From Epiperipatus broadwayi (lineage: Eukaryota; Onychophora; Udeonychophora; Euonychophora; Peripatidae): a stretch of DNA of 64,000 nucleotides. Shown piece after piece: positions 11,700 through 23,359 of this stretch (within the stretch, counting starts at the first letter, position 1; each line of letters opens with the position of its first letter). The stretch lies in NCBI GenBank assembly GCA_028023455.1, contig JAQFVV010006199.1:5096972-5160971 (forward strand), read 5' to 3'. The notes under the pieces are model-generated. The model made no database searches, was not told the DNA's origin, and worked only from the letters and a program-made list of their open reading frames with translations. A program made the translations under genes and the position numbers.

Positions 11700-13330
11700 T
11701 GTTTATCCATCTAACACAAGCTGGAACTCACAAAACAAACTTCAAACCCCGCCAAGCCTGAAATTTAGATCAGGGACCAACCTGAATTTGAACCTACTTC
11801 TCAAGCCCCAGCTCAAACACCTAATAGATAACATAACTGTGATGGCACATAAGAATTAATTTTAAATCTGGCCCACTAGCAGTGCAGAGAAGACAATGAG
11901 ACTCATGGACTTAAATATATATATTAACAAATGTAAATACTAGAGATGTTCCCATGATAAAATCTAATATAATTAAGTAATAGGGGACTTTACTAATGAA
12001 TAGCTATGCTCAATTAATGAATTGGATTGATTTAATAATGAGACAGAAATTGATATATGATGAATTATTAATATATTTATTGACAATTACATATATATTT
12101 TGACATAACCTATTATTTAGTATAGGAAAATGAATGTAGGCATTTTCATTTTAGAAAGCAACATTACTCTAGGCAATTGTACAAAAATCATTAATACTTT
12201 GGTAAAATAAATTTGTGGCTATTATTTAATGGAGCTAAATATGCTATATAATAAATCACTACATTTCACTTATTAGTTATGCCATTGCATAATCAGTTCG
12301 AGTGGCTATTACACATGTAATCAAACCAAGTCTGGAGTGAATCTTAATAATACATCTGATTATGACAAATTTATATATTAAATATGGGTGTATAAAGCAT
12401 CCCAGATAGCTTTAGATCGAACGGGTTTTCAAGAATGCTTCAGCTCAATGCCGAAGACTGCATATTAAGGGGGTAGAGTTGGCTATAAAGATTTTACTAA
12501 TATGCTACACACAAGTAAAATATAATAGTAAAGTTGCTCTGCAGATGGATGAATAGATTTTAGGGTTTTCGTGACCAACACCGGTATACCCAATGACCGA
12601 TCATCATGCTGCTAAAAGAAAACCTTGATTTGGTTCATAAGAGGTGGAGGGCTTACATGCTAGTCTGGCACTTAGCTCAGGCTTAGCTACTGCACTACCC
12701 TAAGAAAGGAAGATGGGCTGGACTCACGATGGCTTCATCTTAATATATACCAAAAACAGCAAAATGATAAAATATTGATGATTTTCACATCTGCCAAGCT
12801 GAAGTATATTATAAATTTAATACTATACATTACGTGAACACTAGTTTATCAGCCTGATCAAAAGAGCCAACTCTCATGTAGCATGAGAAATACGTATCTG
12901 CTACTGACAGGAATGTATATATATATAAACTTTATTTTATCCCATTCAATCACTTCAGTTATCTATAATTAATAAACTCTAAAGGGGGGGGGTATATTTA
13001 AAGGACTTACACATACTTTAATAAGACAAATATATTTATGATTAACACTCCAGGTTAGTTTAATATTTAGTAACATAATAATTAAAAATTGCAAATTTGG
13101 ATTTATAAGCCACATTTTATATTTACATTAATTAATTAATAACTGACAAAATACCAGTGAGCACAAATGGGTTGCCATTATTTATAAAATAGGGTTTCGA
13201 AACAACACACAAAAATGATGCTATAATAAATAATAATATAAAGATTTTAAATAATATCTTCCAAAAACATATTTTGTAACTAAATGCACACTGTTTCAAA
13301 ACATAGGCATAATTAATAATAATTAAAATA
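11700..13330 (+). repeat. Dispersed repeat, copy 1 (>1.4 kb)
   Basis: This stretch matches 62578-64000 in the same orientation. Shared anchors: gaattggattgatttaata (12019 and 62832), gattttactaatatgcta (12490 and 63246), ctgacaggaat (12905 and 63600). Intervals between anchors are longer here (about 470 and 415 bp against 414 and 354 bp), so the copies differ by many small indels. No protein frame survives in either. The outer limits are approximate. It could be the remnant of a large non-autonomous or long-dead element. Confidence 0.7.
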
Positions 13331-13552
13331 AGTAAAAATAAAATATAACCACAGTGATTAAGTTATATAGCAAAACATTAAGTTAATAAAGGAAATTAGC
13401 AAACGTATGTCATTTGCAGAATTCAAATATTATTTATAAGACAATTTAGACAGAGTTCACATTAATATAGTTAGCTAACCTGTATTTTAAAGAAATAATT
13501 TTCATTTCAGATTTTACACAGAGCTCTGCAATTTTAATTAGTATTAAAATAG

Positions 13553-13733
13553 TCCTTCTAAAGCTGGGCTGAAGATCTCAAGCTGGAATGAAGGTGAGTT
13601 CTTTGGTGGCTCACAACATCTTCTATTTAGTTGGGAGACAATTTAAGATGGTATTCCTATAGCTGAGCTGGGGTCCTTGAATTGGAATGAAGGTGATTTC
13701 TTTTTAGCGACTTATGACATCTTTTATTTGTTA
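13553..13733 (+). repeat. Two-copy tandem duplication, ~100-bp period
   Basis: Two units share ctggaatgaaggtga (13583) and ttggaatgaaggtga (13682), and again acatcttctattta (13616) and acatcttttattt (13717). The units have diverged clearly. The tract follows acacagagctctg, also present at 56223 in another unexplained region, which hints at a shared element. Confidence 0.65.
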
Positions 13734-15545
13734 CAATATGCTTGTTAGGGCAATGTTGGTTGTTGCTTTGGCCTTGGGTGGATCAAACATCGACATTCCA
13801 TCATGGGAAAGGCAGCAAATTCTTGCCTTTGTAGCAGGACATAGCAATATTAACAAATTTTCAGTTTTCTGTTAGTAACAGCTCTTTAAAGAAAAATGGA
13901 GTTTTCTTCTCACCCAAAATATGGCATATTTATACATTTCCACCTACCAAGCCTTAACACCTTTTGGAATTTTGTTTTTCTTAGGACCAATTGACTTTTA
14001 ATTAAACAAAATCATATAATCTGATTTTCTTCTACTGATGGTGTCTCTGAGGTGTTATATTTCATTTACTTTAAAAAATTTTAATTAAATATATAAATTA
14101 TATAATTTTGATTCTAATTTCATTAATTAAATCTCTTTTTTAGATGTCATAAATTTTTAAGGCCTAGCAGATAGTAACGGTATTCTGATTTAATGATAAA
14201 GTCTTTTGTTGCAAACAAATTCAATCAGTATACTAGATTTTACTTTTACCCCACAGGTGCGGTCACTAATTGATTTTTTATTTACAACAAAATTCTCATT
14301 TTTAATTATAACCCAATGACTTTTATTTTAAACTTGACAAAAAACAACCTTTTTAATAATATTTTCCTTCCCTATATTGTTTGTTTAAAAAAAAGCAAAT
14401 TTGACAGATCTAAAAAAAAACTTTAATTTCAGTTATACCTATAAAACATTAAATCAGAAAATCGTAAACATATTTTAAAGAAAACATTTTACATTATATC
14501 TTTTTATTTAATCTTAAATATATATATATACAAATCATTATACCATCATTCCATGGTTTAAATTATCCATCCACATATGCATATAAATAAAATTCAGAAT
14601 TGACTTATAAATTAATAAAACATTTTATAACAAATTATGAGCATTTCTATGCTATAATTTTATCAATCCTGTGTAATTATAGTGTACTTTTATATGTAAA
14701 TGGATGAAGCCTGATAGTAAATTTTATTCCTCGACTTATATATCAAATTTTGACATTTAAAATAGGTTCAAAAGTAGTTCAGACGAGTAGGTCCTTAGGT
14801 TGATGGTGAAATGGAAAGGGATTGGAAGGTTTCTGTTTCAATGTATAATATATATATATATATATAATATAGGGTATACATATAAAAGTATAGAAAATAA
14901 TAAATTAATGATTATTATTTAATAAATTATATGGAGGTATATTAAAAATGTATTATTAATAAAATGTGCATATATATATAATTGCAATATGACTGTAAGT
15001 AGCTATAATGAATAGAAACAGTATTAAATATAAAATATGCTGATTATATATTTATACTTCTTTTTATGTCTCACTATATTTATCTTGATGTTATTTTTCA
15101 CAAATAACAATTCATAAGTGAAAAAATTATTAGTCATTTTTTAAGAAATTATATAATTTAAAAAAATCCTAAGATGCTATTTGATAGAAGCAATCATTGA
15201 CCATTATTTATTCTAAAATTTACTATTACTTTAAAAGTAAGATTTAGCAAGATACAAAATTTCTAAATGACTCTCATCATGGTATGCTTAGATTAGCTTT
15301 TTATGCAATTCACCCTATTTAATTCACAAAACAATATCAAAAATAAAATATAATAAATATTTGTAATGATAAATACAAATACATTAAAACAGCTTTATTA
15401 TAAATAAAAAATCAAATATGATATGATCTCTGCATTGTATGTCATCTTGTTGAGGCTTTATTTTCAATAGTAATGTTTAATAAGCTATTTATTTATATAG
15501 CACTATGTTAATAAATTATAATTGTAAATTAGTGATCAGGCTAAT
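13734..15545. other. Non-coding AT-rich stretch
   Basis: No gene is recognised. A TA microsatellite lies at about 14846-14868 and shorter ones at 14518-14530 and 14972-14980. No tandem array or inverted repeat was found by eye. Confidence 0.35.
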
Positions 15546-15982
15546 GCACATGCACTTTACAGATTTTAAACTATACATATATTAATACTCTCATTCTCAA
15601 ACACAGATAAAGTCTTTATGAAAAGATAAAATAAATCCACCTATTTTTTCAAACCAAATGTTTAAGAATGGGACAATATTAAGTGTTTGGAGATGAGAGC
15701 ATGAAGATATTAAGCAGTCACTTTAAATTACTTTATTATGCTTGAATGTCATATAGTAAATTTTAAATAATTTCACAAGCGTCATTCATTCAAGCATAAT
15801 AAAGTAATTTAAAATGACTGCTTAATATCTTCACGGTGTCATCTCCAAACACTTAAGATTGGCTCATACTTAAACATTTGGGTTGAAAAGACAGATGGAT
15901 TCATTTTATCTTTTCATAAAGACTTTATCTTGTGTTTGAGAATGAGAGTATTCATTTACATATAGTTTAAAATCTGTAAAGC
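15546..15982. repeat. Fold-back element, family 1 (medium member)
   Basis: The left arm (15546-15748) pairs with the right arm (15783-15982) around a 34-bp centre. Paired landmarks are aagcataataaagtaattt with its complement at the centre, and gataaagtctttatgaaaag with its complement further out. Internal words (aaagtctttat, catttgggtt, gtcattcattcaagcat) recur in the element at 18858-19690, so both belong to one family. The outer ends are more eroded. No open frame. Confidence 0.85.
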
Positions 15983-16970
15983 ATCACACTGATTGCTAAT
16001 AGTAATGTATATAAGTATTTACTTAGTCCAAATAAAAATAAAAACAACAACAGAACAGTACTGTGAGTCTTTATTATTATGTTTTTTTTAAAAAGCATAT
16101 CTATGCAAAAAATTGTTAATTAATGATCAATACAAGCAATTTAGCAAGAGAAATAGAAATACAATTAAATGAAATAATTCAGATGAATAATATGCAGAAA
16201 CTATGGTAATAATAAGAATGTAACATAAATGATAAAAACAGAATAATTCTAAAAAGTTATGCCTAAAATATATTTTTACATTCACATATAAAAATGTTTC
16301 GCTATTTATTAAATTAAATGGCTCTGCCAATATAAGTGTGAAAGAGGACAGATGTAAATTTAAATGGTTGTAGGCAAATTATCAACATTAGGAAACTACT
16401 ATTGTATTCAATCAAGGATTTCATTTTATTACATTACTTTATCTTATATAAGATCTGAAATGCAGAACAATACTATTAAATATATATCATGAAATATAAA
16501 TATATGTAATTAAAATTAAAGAAATTTAAAATAAAACGGGTATTTTCAGTATAAAATGTAAGAACAATTAAAAATAAAAATCATAATTATTAAAAAGATT
16601 CTATTTTTAGACATTAAATTAAATGAACATATAAAATAATATAAATGCATGTTGACAAAACAATTGTTTATGATAGCTTTAATCAATATACAAGTCGTTC
16701 TTTATAAGCATCATTATGTAATCATTTAAATATTATGAATAAGCTTAACATTAAATTTAACAATAAAATGTTTTCTAGAAAAAAAAAAAAAAAATTAATT
16801 ATATTGATACATCAAATATGACGGCCAAATTATTTGAATTAACTTTTATCCACAAAAAAACATTTTGTATTCCATTATTTTTTTAAAAGTATATTATTTA
16901 TTTTTATTAGTATAAACTCTTCTGAAATATTTTAAGAGGATAAAGTTGTTCAATTCATTTTGCATTAATC
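15983..16970. other. Non-coding AT-rich stretch
   Basis: A 67-codon minus-strand frame (16127-16330) is of chance length and hydrophobic. An A-run of 15 lies near 16780. Nothing recognised. Confidence 0.35.
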
Positions 16971-17166
16971 TTAAGTAATATTTACTAAGGCAATAAACCT
17001 AAAATGTGCAGTTAAAAATGCGAAGGTAGGAACCACTACAGGTCTTAGCCACAAGCTTACGCATTGGAAGAAAAGAGCTTATGGTTAAGACCTGTAGAGG
17101 TCCCTACCTTTGCATTTTTAAACGCACAAGTTTTAAGTTTATTGCTTTAGTAAATATTACTTACGC
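16971..17166. repeat. Short hairpin element, family 4 (module A inverted pair)
   Basis: Left arm 16971-17060 and right arm 17077-17166 are inverted copies of one ~90-bp module. It starts with aagtaatatttactaa and includes gtaggnaccnctacaggtct and taagctt. The same module occurs singly at 46855-46940 and twice in direct orientation at 50018-50105 and 50356-50438. The outer flank (aatttatttaacgcacattg, minus strand) also matches sequence before the module at ~50330. The element has no open frame and is probably non-autonomous. Confidence 0.85.
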
Positions 17167-18240
17167 AATCAATGTGCGTTAAATAAATTTATAATTAATC
17201 TTAATTATAATTGGCTGCAGCTATTACTAATAAGAGAATAAATTTCTTAGTAGTGTAATTTATATTGTTATTCAAAATAATTAACATTTATGACCACTAA
17301 GTTGAATAAACAAAAACTTATATAAATTTTATCTTTTAGAAAAGTTTTAAGTTATGCAATCAGTTGCCAATTTTATATAAGTTATATTATTATTTTTTTT
17401 TAGATTTATTATGTTATAATATTTTTTTAAAAAACTGCTGAACGCTTATTGATTTATAAATGATTTGGTTTAAATATATTACTTACATGGTTTCATACAA
17501 AATTTTTTTCAAATCTTTTTTGTTTGGTAAAAAAGAAAAAAAATAACAGAAATATCTTAGATTGATCTCCCTTTCTCTCTCTCAATATATATATATGCGT
17601 GCGTATAAATATATCATCTACATCTTCATTATTTTTAAATTTATTCAAAACTAATGAGAATCTTTTTTTAAAAATTATAACTAGATAGTTAAAACATACT
17701 TAATAAACTATCATATAAATTATTATTATTTTAACAATCAAAATAATATGCAAATTTAAATCGAGTATCTAGAATTTCAATACAAAAACAACAATATATC
17801 AAACATACCTCCAATGAAAAAACAAAATAATGATGCTAACTTAAAAAAAGAAAAAAAATGGTAAACTTATGCAAACTAATATAAAGATAGTCATATAAAA
17901 ATATGCATCTCGACTGACTATTTAATGTATGCATTTAATATTATAGACACACTTTGTAACCTTTTTTTAATAAATTATTTTTTCTGATATGCTTCAGATT
18001 CTCTGTAATTGAACATTTAGACATATTATAAAGTCAGCAATATAAAATAATCGTGCAGGTATTCTTTGTTTCTGTAAATGTAACCAACTTGATCTGTTAT
18101 GTACATTTAATATTAATACAGATATATACAATACTTATTGGTTTTTATATCCATTTATACTTTCAAAATATTATGAGAGTATTTTTAACCCTACCGAATT
18201 TCACTATTTCTGATGTTTTTTTTTTGTCTCACATGTCAAA
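17167..18240. other. Non-coding AT-rich stretch
   Basis: A short frame at 18053-18244 is of chance length. A short TA run lies near 17585. No gene or repeat was recognised. Confidence 0.35.
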
Positions 18241-18645
18241 GTAAAATATATGATAAAATGATTATTCATTATCAGAAAATAAGAAATTTCATTTCATTCG
18301 ATAGATATTCTTATTTACTACTGAAATAAATTTTAAATGTTCACATTTTGTTTTGTGAATATTAAAAAAGTGAGGTTGTAATCAAAACAAAAACTTTATA
18401 CATCATTATTTCTAGAAAAAAATATTTTCAGTTTATGTCAACGTAAAATGTATGATAAAATGATTATTACATATCAGAAAATAACAAATTTGATTTTCTT
18501 TGATAGATATTCTTCTTTATTACTGAAATAAATTTTAAATGTTCACATTTTGTTTTTGTAAATATTAAAAAATGAGTCTGTAATCAAAACAAAGATGTTA
18601 TATGTCGTGTTTCTAGAAAGCTTATTTTCAGTTTATAAAATCAAT
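18241..18645 (+). repeat. Two-copy tandem duplication, ~202-bp period
   Basis: Two units begin with gtaaaatatatgataaaatg (18241) and gtaaaatgtatgataaaatg (18443). Both continue through ttactgaaataaattttaaa, gttcacattttgtttt and gtaatcaaaacaaa to ttttcagttta. They differ by scattered substitutions and 1-bp indels. No coding potential. Confidence 0.85.
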
Positions 18646-18857
18646 GAACTATTTCTTAATTTTTATTATTTTTAAACATTTGAAACATATATTTATTAAT
18701 TTCTCTTATATCTAATGAATTATGCTATAAATGTTTAAATTTTTTGAATATTTATTGCAAACTTACAATATTTTCTTTACTTATAAATAAAGTAGTTTGT
18801 TTACATCATAGCAAGTCTTCAAATTTGCGTTAGGCCATAATTTACATTAGCTGCTAA

Positions 18858-19690
18858 TGTAATATTTTAAACAGCATTAAACTGTTGCACATGTGCATTG
18901 GATTTTAACTATAAAATGAATGAATACAAACACTTCAAACACATGATAAAGTCTTTGGAAAAGATAGAATGGCCATCTATCTTTTCAAACCCAAACGCTT
19001 TTGTATGGGTAAATCTTAGGTGTTTGAAAGTCAAAGTGTGAAGATATTAAATAATCACATTAAATTACTTTTACATGCTCCAATGAATGATGCTGGTGAA
19101 ATTTATTAGAATTTACAATACAACATTCTTATTTGACATTAAATGTATGTAAATAAGTCAATTATTTTATATAGCGTGATGTTTTACAAACTGTAATATT
19201 TTAAACAGCATTAAACTGTTGCACATGCACTTTGGATTTTAACTATAAAATGAATGAATACAAACACTTTATAGTTAAAATCCAAAGTGCATGTGCAACA
19301 GTTTAATGCTGTTTAAAATATTACAGTTTGTAAAACATCATGCTGTATAAAATAATTCACTTATTTACATACATTTAATTTCAAATAAGAATGACGTATC
19401 ATAAATTCTAATAAATTTCACCAGCGTCATTCATTCAAGCATGTAAAAGTAATTTAATGTGATTATTTAATAGCTTCACGCTTTCACTTTCAAACACTTA
19501 AGATTTGCCCAGACAAAGGCATTTGGGTTCAAAAAGATAGATGGCCATTCTATCTTTTCCAAAGACTTTATCATGTGTTTGAAGTGTTTGTATTCATTCA
19601 TTTTATAGTTAAAATCCAAAGCACATGTGCAACAGTTTAATGCTGTTTAAAATATTACAGTTTGTAAAACATCGTGCTATATAAAATAAT
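18858..19690. repeat. Giant fold-back element, family 1 (~830 bp palindrome)
   Basis: Two ~400-bp arms meet at an 18-base centre (19250-19267). The right arm is the reverse complement of the left, through cattaaactgttgcacat, aagtctttggaaaagatag, tggccatctatctttt and ggtgaaatttattagaattt. A ~75-bp module (cagcattaaactgttgcaca through aaaatgaatgaataca) occurs at the outer end (from ~18873) and again beside the centre (from ~19207) of the left arm, and twice inverted in the right arm. The order is therefore A-B-A then A'-B'-A'. No open frame is seen. Arms differ by few substitutions, so it is fairly young or under gene conversion. Confidence 0.9.
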
Positions 19691-20876
19691 TAACTTATTA
19701 TCTGCTAATATAACATTATATTTTTGAAAATTAAGTATTTCAAGTCAAAATAGGTCATTAATAATTTATATTTGTTGGTATCTAATAAATATAGAGTAAA
19801 TTATTTTTAAAAAAAATCTAAAACCATAATAAATTTCAAAATAAACATGTTTTTGCATCATTGGAAATTTCAATGTCTTAAAATGCCAAACGTTTTACAG
19901 CCTTGGCAACACATAATGGCTGATCATGTCAGGGCAGGGCTTATGTCTATTGTTAAAATGGGAATTTTGAATTTCATGCTTTTTTGCAGAAATTTTGGGC
20001 AAAAAATTTATTATAATAAAATATACCATTTTACATGCATTTTCACATATAATACTTACACAAATATTCACCAGGGAGTGAATTGGCCAAAAGACGTTTC
20101 TCTGTCATTTGAAGTATAAGTGGGTTAATGAATAATTTATATATTTTTTTATATTTTATAAATGTTTAGATGTTGGCTCAATATAAAACTATGATAAAAT
20201 ATTTATTTTAAATGGTTCACTATCAATTTCTATCTTTTCTTTTGTGAAAGATCTTAGTGAGACTTTCTGTTATATTTGCAACAGTTTATTTTTACAATTA
20301 AAACTTATTCTATATCATATAATGATAATCTTTACATTATTGATTACAAATATAAACTTATAAATTAAAAGGTTCTAGAAGTTACTACTGATCTTTGAAA
20401 AATAGAAAACTAAAATAGTAAAGCGAATACTTAATGATAATATATGTGTATTTTACATATTTTAACACAAAACTATTTATAATATATATGTATTTAATAA
20501 AATATTTCTTATTTGAATTTCATTTTTAAAATCGAAATGAATTTTAGTTGAGAAGTATAAAAAATAATGAATTTTAAAAGTAAAAAAAATACATTCACTT
20601 TACTAAAATTTATTTTTATTTTTTTTTTTACTGGTGTTTATGAAAGCAATTGTTGTTAGCCATTAAAACAACTTTCTCTTTTATTGTAAGTAGGCTTTTA
20701 TAATATCACTTCTTAAAAAGAAACATCTTCAAATGAAATATAACTTAGTCAAATATTTTTGGATTTAAAATAAATATTTCACAAATGTCTTGCATAAATA
20801 ACCTTAAATAAGTAAATAAATTACTGATAATTATACTTTTTTTTCAAAAATACTAAAACAAAACACACATATAGAA
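19691..20876. other. Non-coding stretch with one 90-codon open frame
   Basis: The frame at 19847-20119 (+) is at the upper edge of chance length. It contains no motif, signal peptide or clear membrane segment that I recognise, and its local base composition is slightly richer in G+C than its flanks. I do not call it a gene. The rest is AT-rich. Confidence 0.3.
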
Positions 20877-21814
20877 TAGTCAAAATAAGAGTCATAGATC
20901 ACATAACCCTATTCTCTTAAGCTTGTAAATTATAAACAATGAAGATTGCCAATTCCTCAACAAGCTTTGTGATAAATGTTTAGCCAGAGAAAGCATTTAA
21001 AATATCTCTGTCAGGAACCCCCCCCCAACCCTTGACCATGGTTTCATGCTTTGGCACTCCTCAGAGAAGTGTCAGGGTAGGATCAGACACTAGATCTAAA
21101 AATACCAACCCAAAGCCAGCATTCAACTAAATGTTATCTATTGAATGGAAAATCTGACATTTTCAGAAACCTAGATGTCTTTAAACCCAGGTATCCAACT
21201 CAAGTAGCTATATGGGGCTGATAGATCTTCAGCCATACCATATATTAGTACTCTTACCAATATAACATTGCATAAGACTTAAGGCAGAGACTATAAATAG
21301 TCAAAATAAGAGTCATAGATCACATGACCCTATTATCTCAAGCTTGTAAGTTATAAGCAATGAGGATTTCCAATTCCTCAACAAACTTTGTGATAAATGC
21401 TTAGCTTAAGAGAATAGGGTCATGTGATCTTTGACTCTTATTTTGACTATTTATAGTCTTTGCCTTAAGTCTTATGTAAAGTTATATTACTAAAACTAGT
21501 GATATATAGTATGGCTGAACATCTATCCACCCCATAAAGCTATTTGAGTTGTGTAGCTGGGTTTGAAGACATGTAGGTGTCTGAAAATTTCAGATTTTCC
21601 ACTCAATAGATAACTTTAGTTAAATGCTGGATTTGGGTTGGTATTTTTAGATCTAGTGTCTGAACCTACCCTGACCCTTCTTTGAGGAGTGCCAAAGCAC
21701 AAAACCATGGTTTGGGGTTTGGGGGGGGTCCTGATGGAGATATTTTAAATGCTTTCTGTGGCTAAGCATTTATCACAAAGCTTGTTGAGGAATTGGTAAT
21801 CCTCATTGTTTACA
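20877..21814. repeat. Giant inverted repeat (hairpin), family 3
   Basis: The left arm (20936-21343) pairs with the right arm (21403-21814). Landmarks: caacaagctttgtgataaat with atttatcacaaagcttgttg at the outside; agatctaaaaataccaaccc with ggttggtatttttagatcta in the middle; aagagtcatagatcacatga with its complement near the centre. The first ~125 bases (20877-21000) recur as a direct repeat at 21299-21405, next to the centre. The order is thus A-B-A then inverse, as in family 1 although the sequences are unrelated. C7-9 and G8 runs (ccccccccc near 21020, gggggggg near 21722) pair in the stem. No open frame. Confidence 0.9.
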
Positions 21815-22607
21815 CACATGGAATAGTCTTGATGTCAAATAATCTACCAATCATTAATGCCCAAAAATTGTCAGTCTGTTTTCATACTCAAAATTTTGAA
21901 TGAGGTCTATATAATACTGACATTTTTATGTTGTTTTTGTAACTAATAATTTTAATTAATGATGTCTAAGCAAAAAATATGTGCACTGGCAAACTAACAT
22001 TATAAATAACTGTAAAATAGTAAACAAAAGATGAAAAGCTAACAGTATCACTGTAAAGTCCCAAAACATCTCAAAAGAAGTTGTTTTGTAATAATAGAAA
22101 AATATGTTAAATTATTAATTGAACAATAAGGCTATTAAATATGTTTTGACATTTAGAAATTAATTTGTATAATTAAAATGTACTGAAGCGGAAAATATGT
22201 TACATATATTTTTGCTTCACTGTCTGGTGATTCAAAACCTTGAATCAGAGGTGTAAATCCAGCTATATATGTGTTAAATCACTAGAGAATGAAAGAACAC
22301 ACATACAAGTTTTAAAACCCTCCTTTGTTTTTGTACTTTCATAAGTTAAACATTTTATTACAAAAGAATATTTAATAATTTTAAGTCGGAAATATTTAAA
22401 TTTCCATTCCCTTTAAATAATCATGTGTGTGCGTGTGTGTGTTCAAGATGGCAAAAATATATTATTGATAAATATATATTCGTTATTAAATATTATGTAT
22501 ATTTATTTTATAGTTCGCATATTTTATTTTATGATGCAATACCAAAGAAAGTTCTAGAGAGTAATTAAAATAACTCTGAAACTTATAAATAAAAGAATAT
22601 TCTAAAT
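21815..22607. other. Non-coding AT-rich stretch
   Basis: Contains a short GT microsatellite (22424-22442). No gene or repeat recognised. Confidence 0.35.
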
Positions 22608-22611
22608 TTAA

Positions 22612-23355
22612 CCCTTTTCCCGCCTCTTACAAAGCTCCTCGTCGACATGTGATGTCACTCTAACTCTGCCAGTTCTTATGCTAAAATATTCATTTGAGAG
22701 GTATTGAATAGGTTTTTAAAAGTTCTGTAAGATGGTGCCCTCTTCCAAATTATTTTACAAGTAAAAAATAAAAAAAAATGCATTTAAACCTAAACAAAGA
22801 AAGAACATGAGTTGTGATTGGTTCTTAGCATGCTCTCAGCTGAAAAAGACATTCTGATTGGCTGGAAAGAACAAAGAAACCGCCTGATCAAAGAAAATAA
22901 AGAAAAACGCTGAGATTTTCATTTCGAATATGATTTAAAGTATTATAAAATTATATTTATGGAAATTACAAATTATTTTCAGAGAGATAATAATAAAAAC
23001 AAAATTATTTTCGAAAATATTGAAGATTTTAGTAAAAATATTGAAGATTTAGTAAAAGAAATATTTACTTTTCTATAACGTAAAAGCTCACCTTTTTGTT
23101 TATATTATAGCTTTTATGTTGCCGAAATTGAATATTTTAGAATAAATAAATAGCAATTTATTTTTGAAAGAACTTTCGTTCTCTTCATAACCTGAAAAAT
23201 TAGTAATAGACTTTTTATAAATGTATCTGAGTTGAATTTAATATTATAGGCGAATATGTTTTAACAATAGGCTTTGTCTTCAGTTTGTGAGTTGGCCAAT
23301 TAAAAGATTTGATTTTTACCTCATACAACCAATAATATAATTAGCGGTTAAAAGG
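22612..23355 (+). mobile_element. piggyBac-like non-autonomous element, copy 1
   Basis: A 744-bp sequence lies between TTAA at 22608-22611 and TTAA at 23356-23359. The left end reads CCCTTTTCCCGCC; the right end, in reverse complement, reads CCTTTTAACCGC, so the terminal repeats are short and imperfect. A second copy of almost the same length and sequence lies at 50898-51642. TTAA targets with CCY-starting ends are typical of the piggyBac superfamily. There is no transposase frame, so it would depend on an enzyme supplied elsewhere. CCAAT-like words (gattggttctt, ctgattggctgg) occur near 22820-22860. The superfamily assignment is inference. Confidence 0.75.
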
Positions 23356-23359
23356 TTAA

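Noticed and set aside
19847-20119. 90-codon open frame between two giant hairpins
   Set aside because: Chance-level length, with no recognisable motif. Kept only as a remark.
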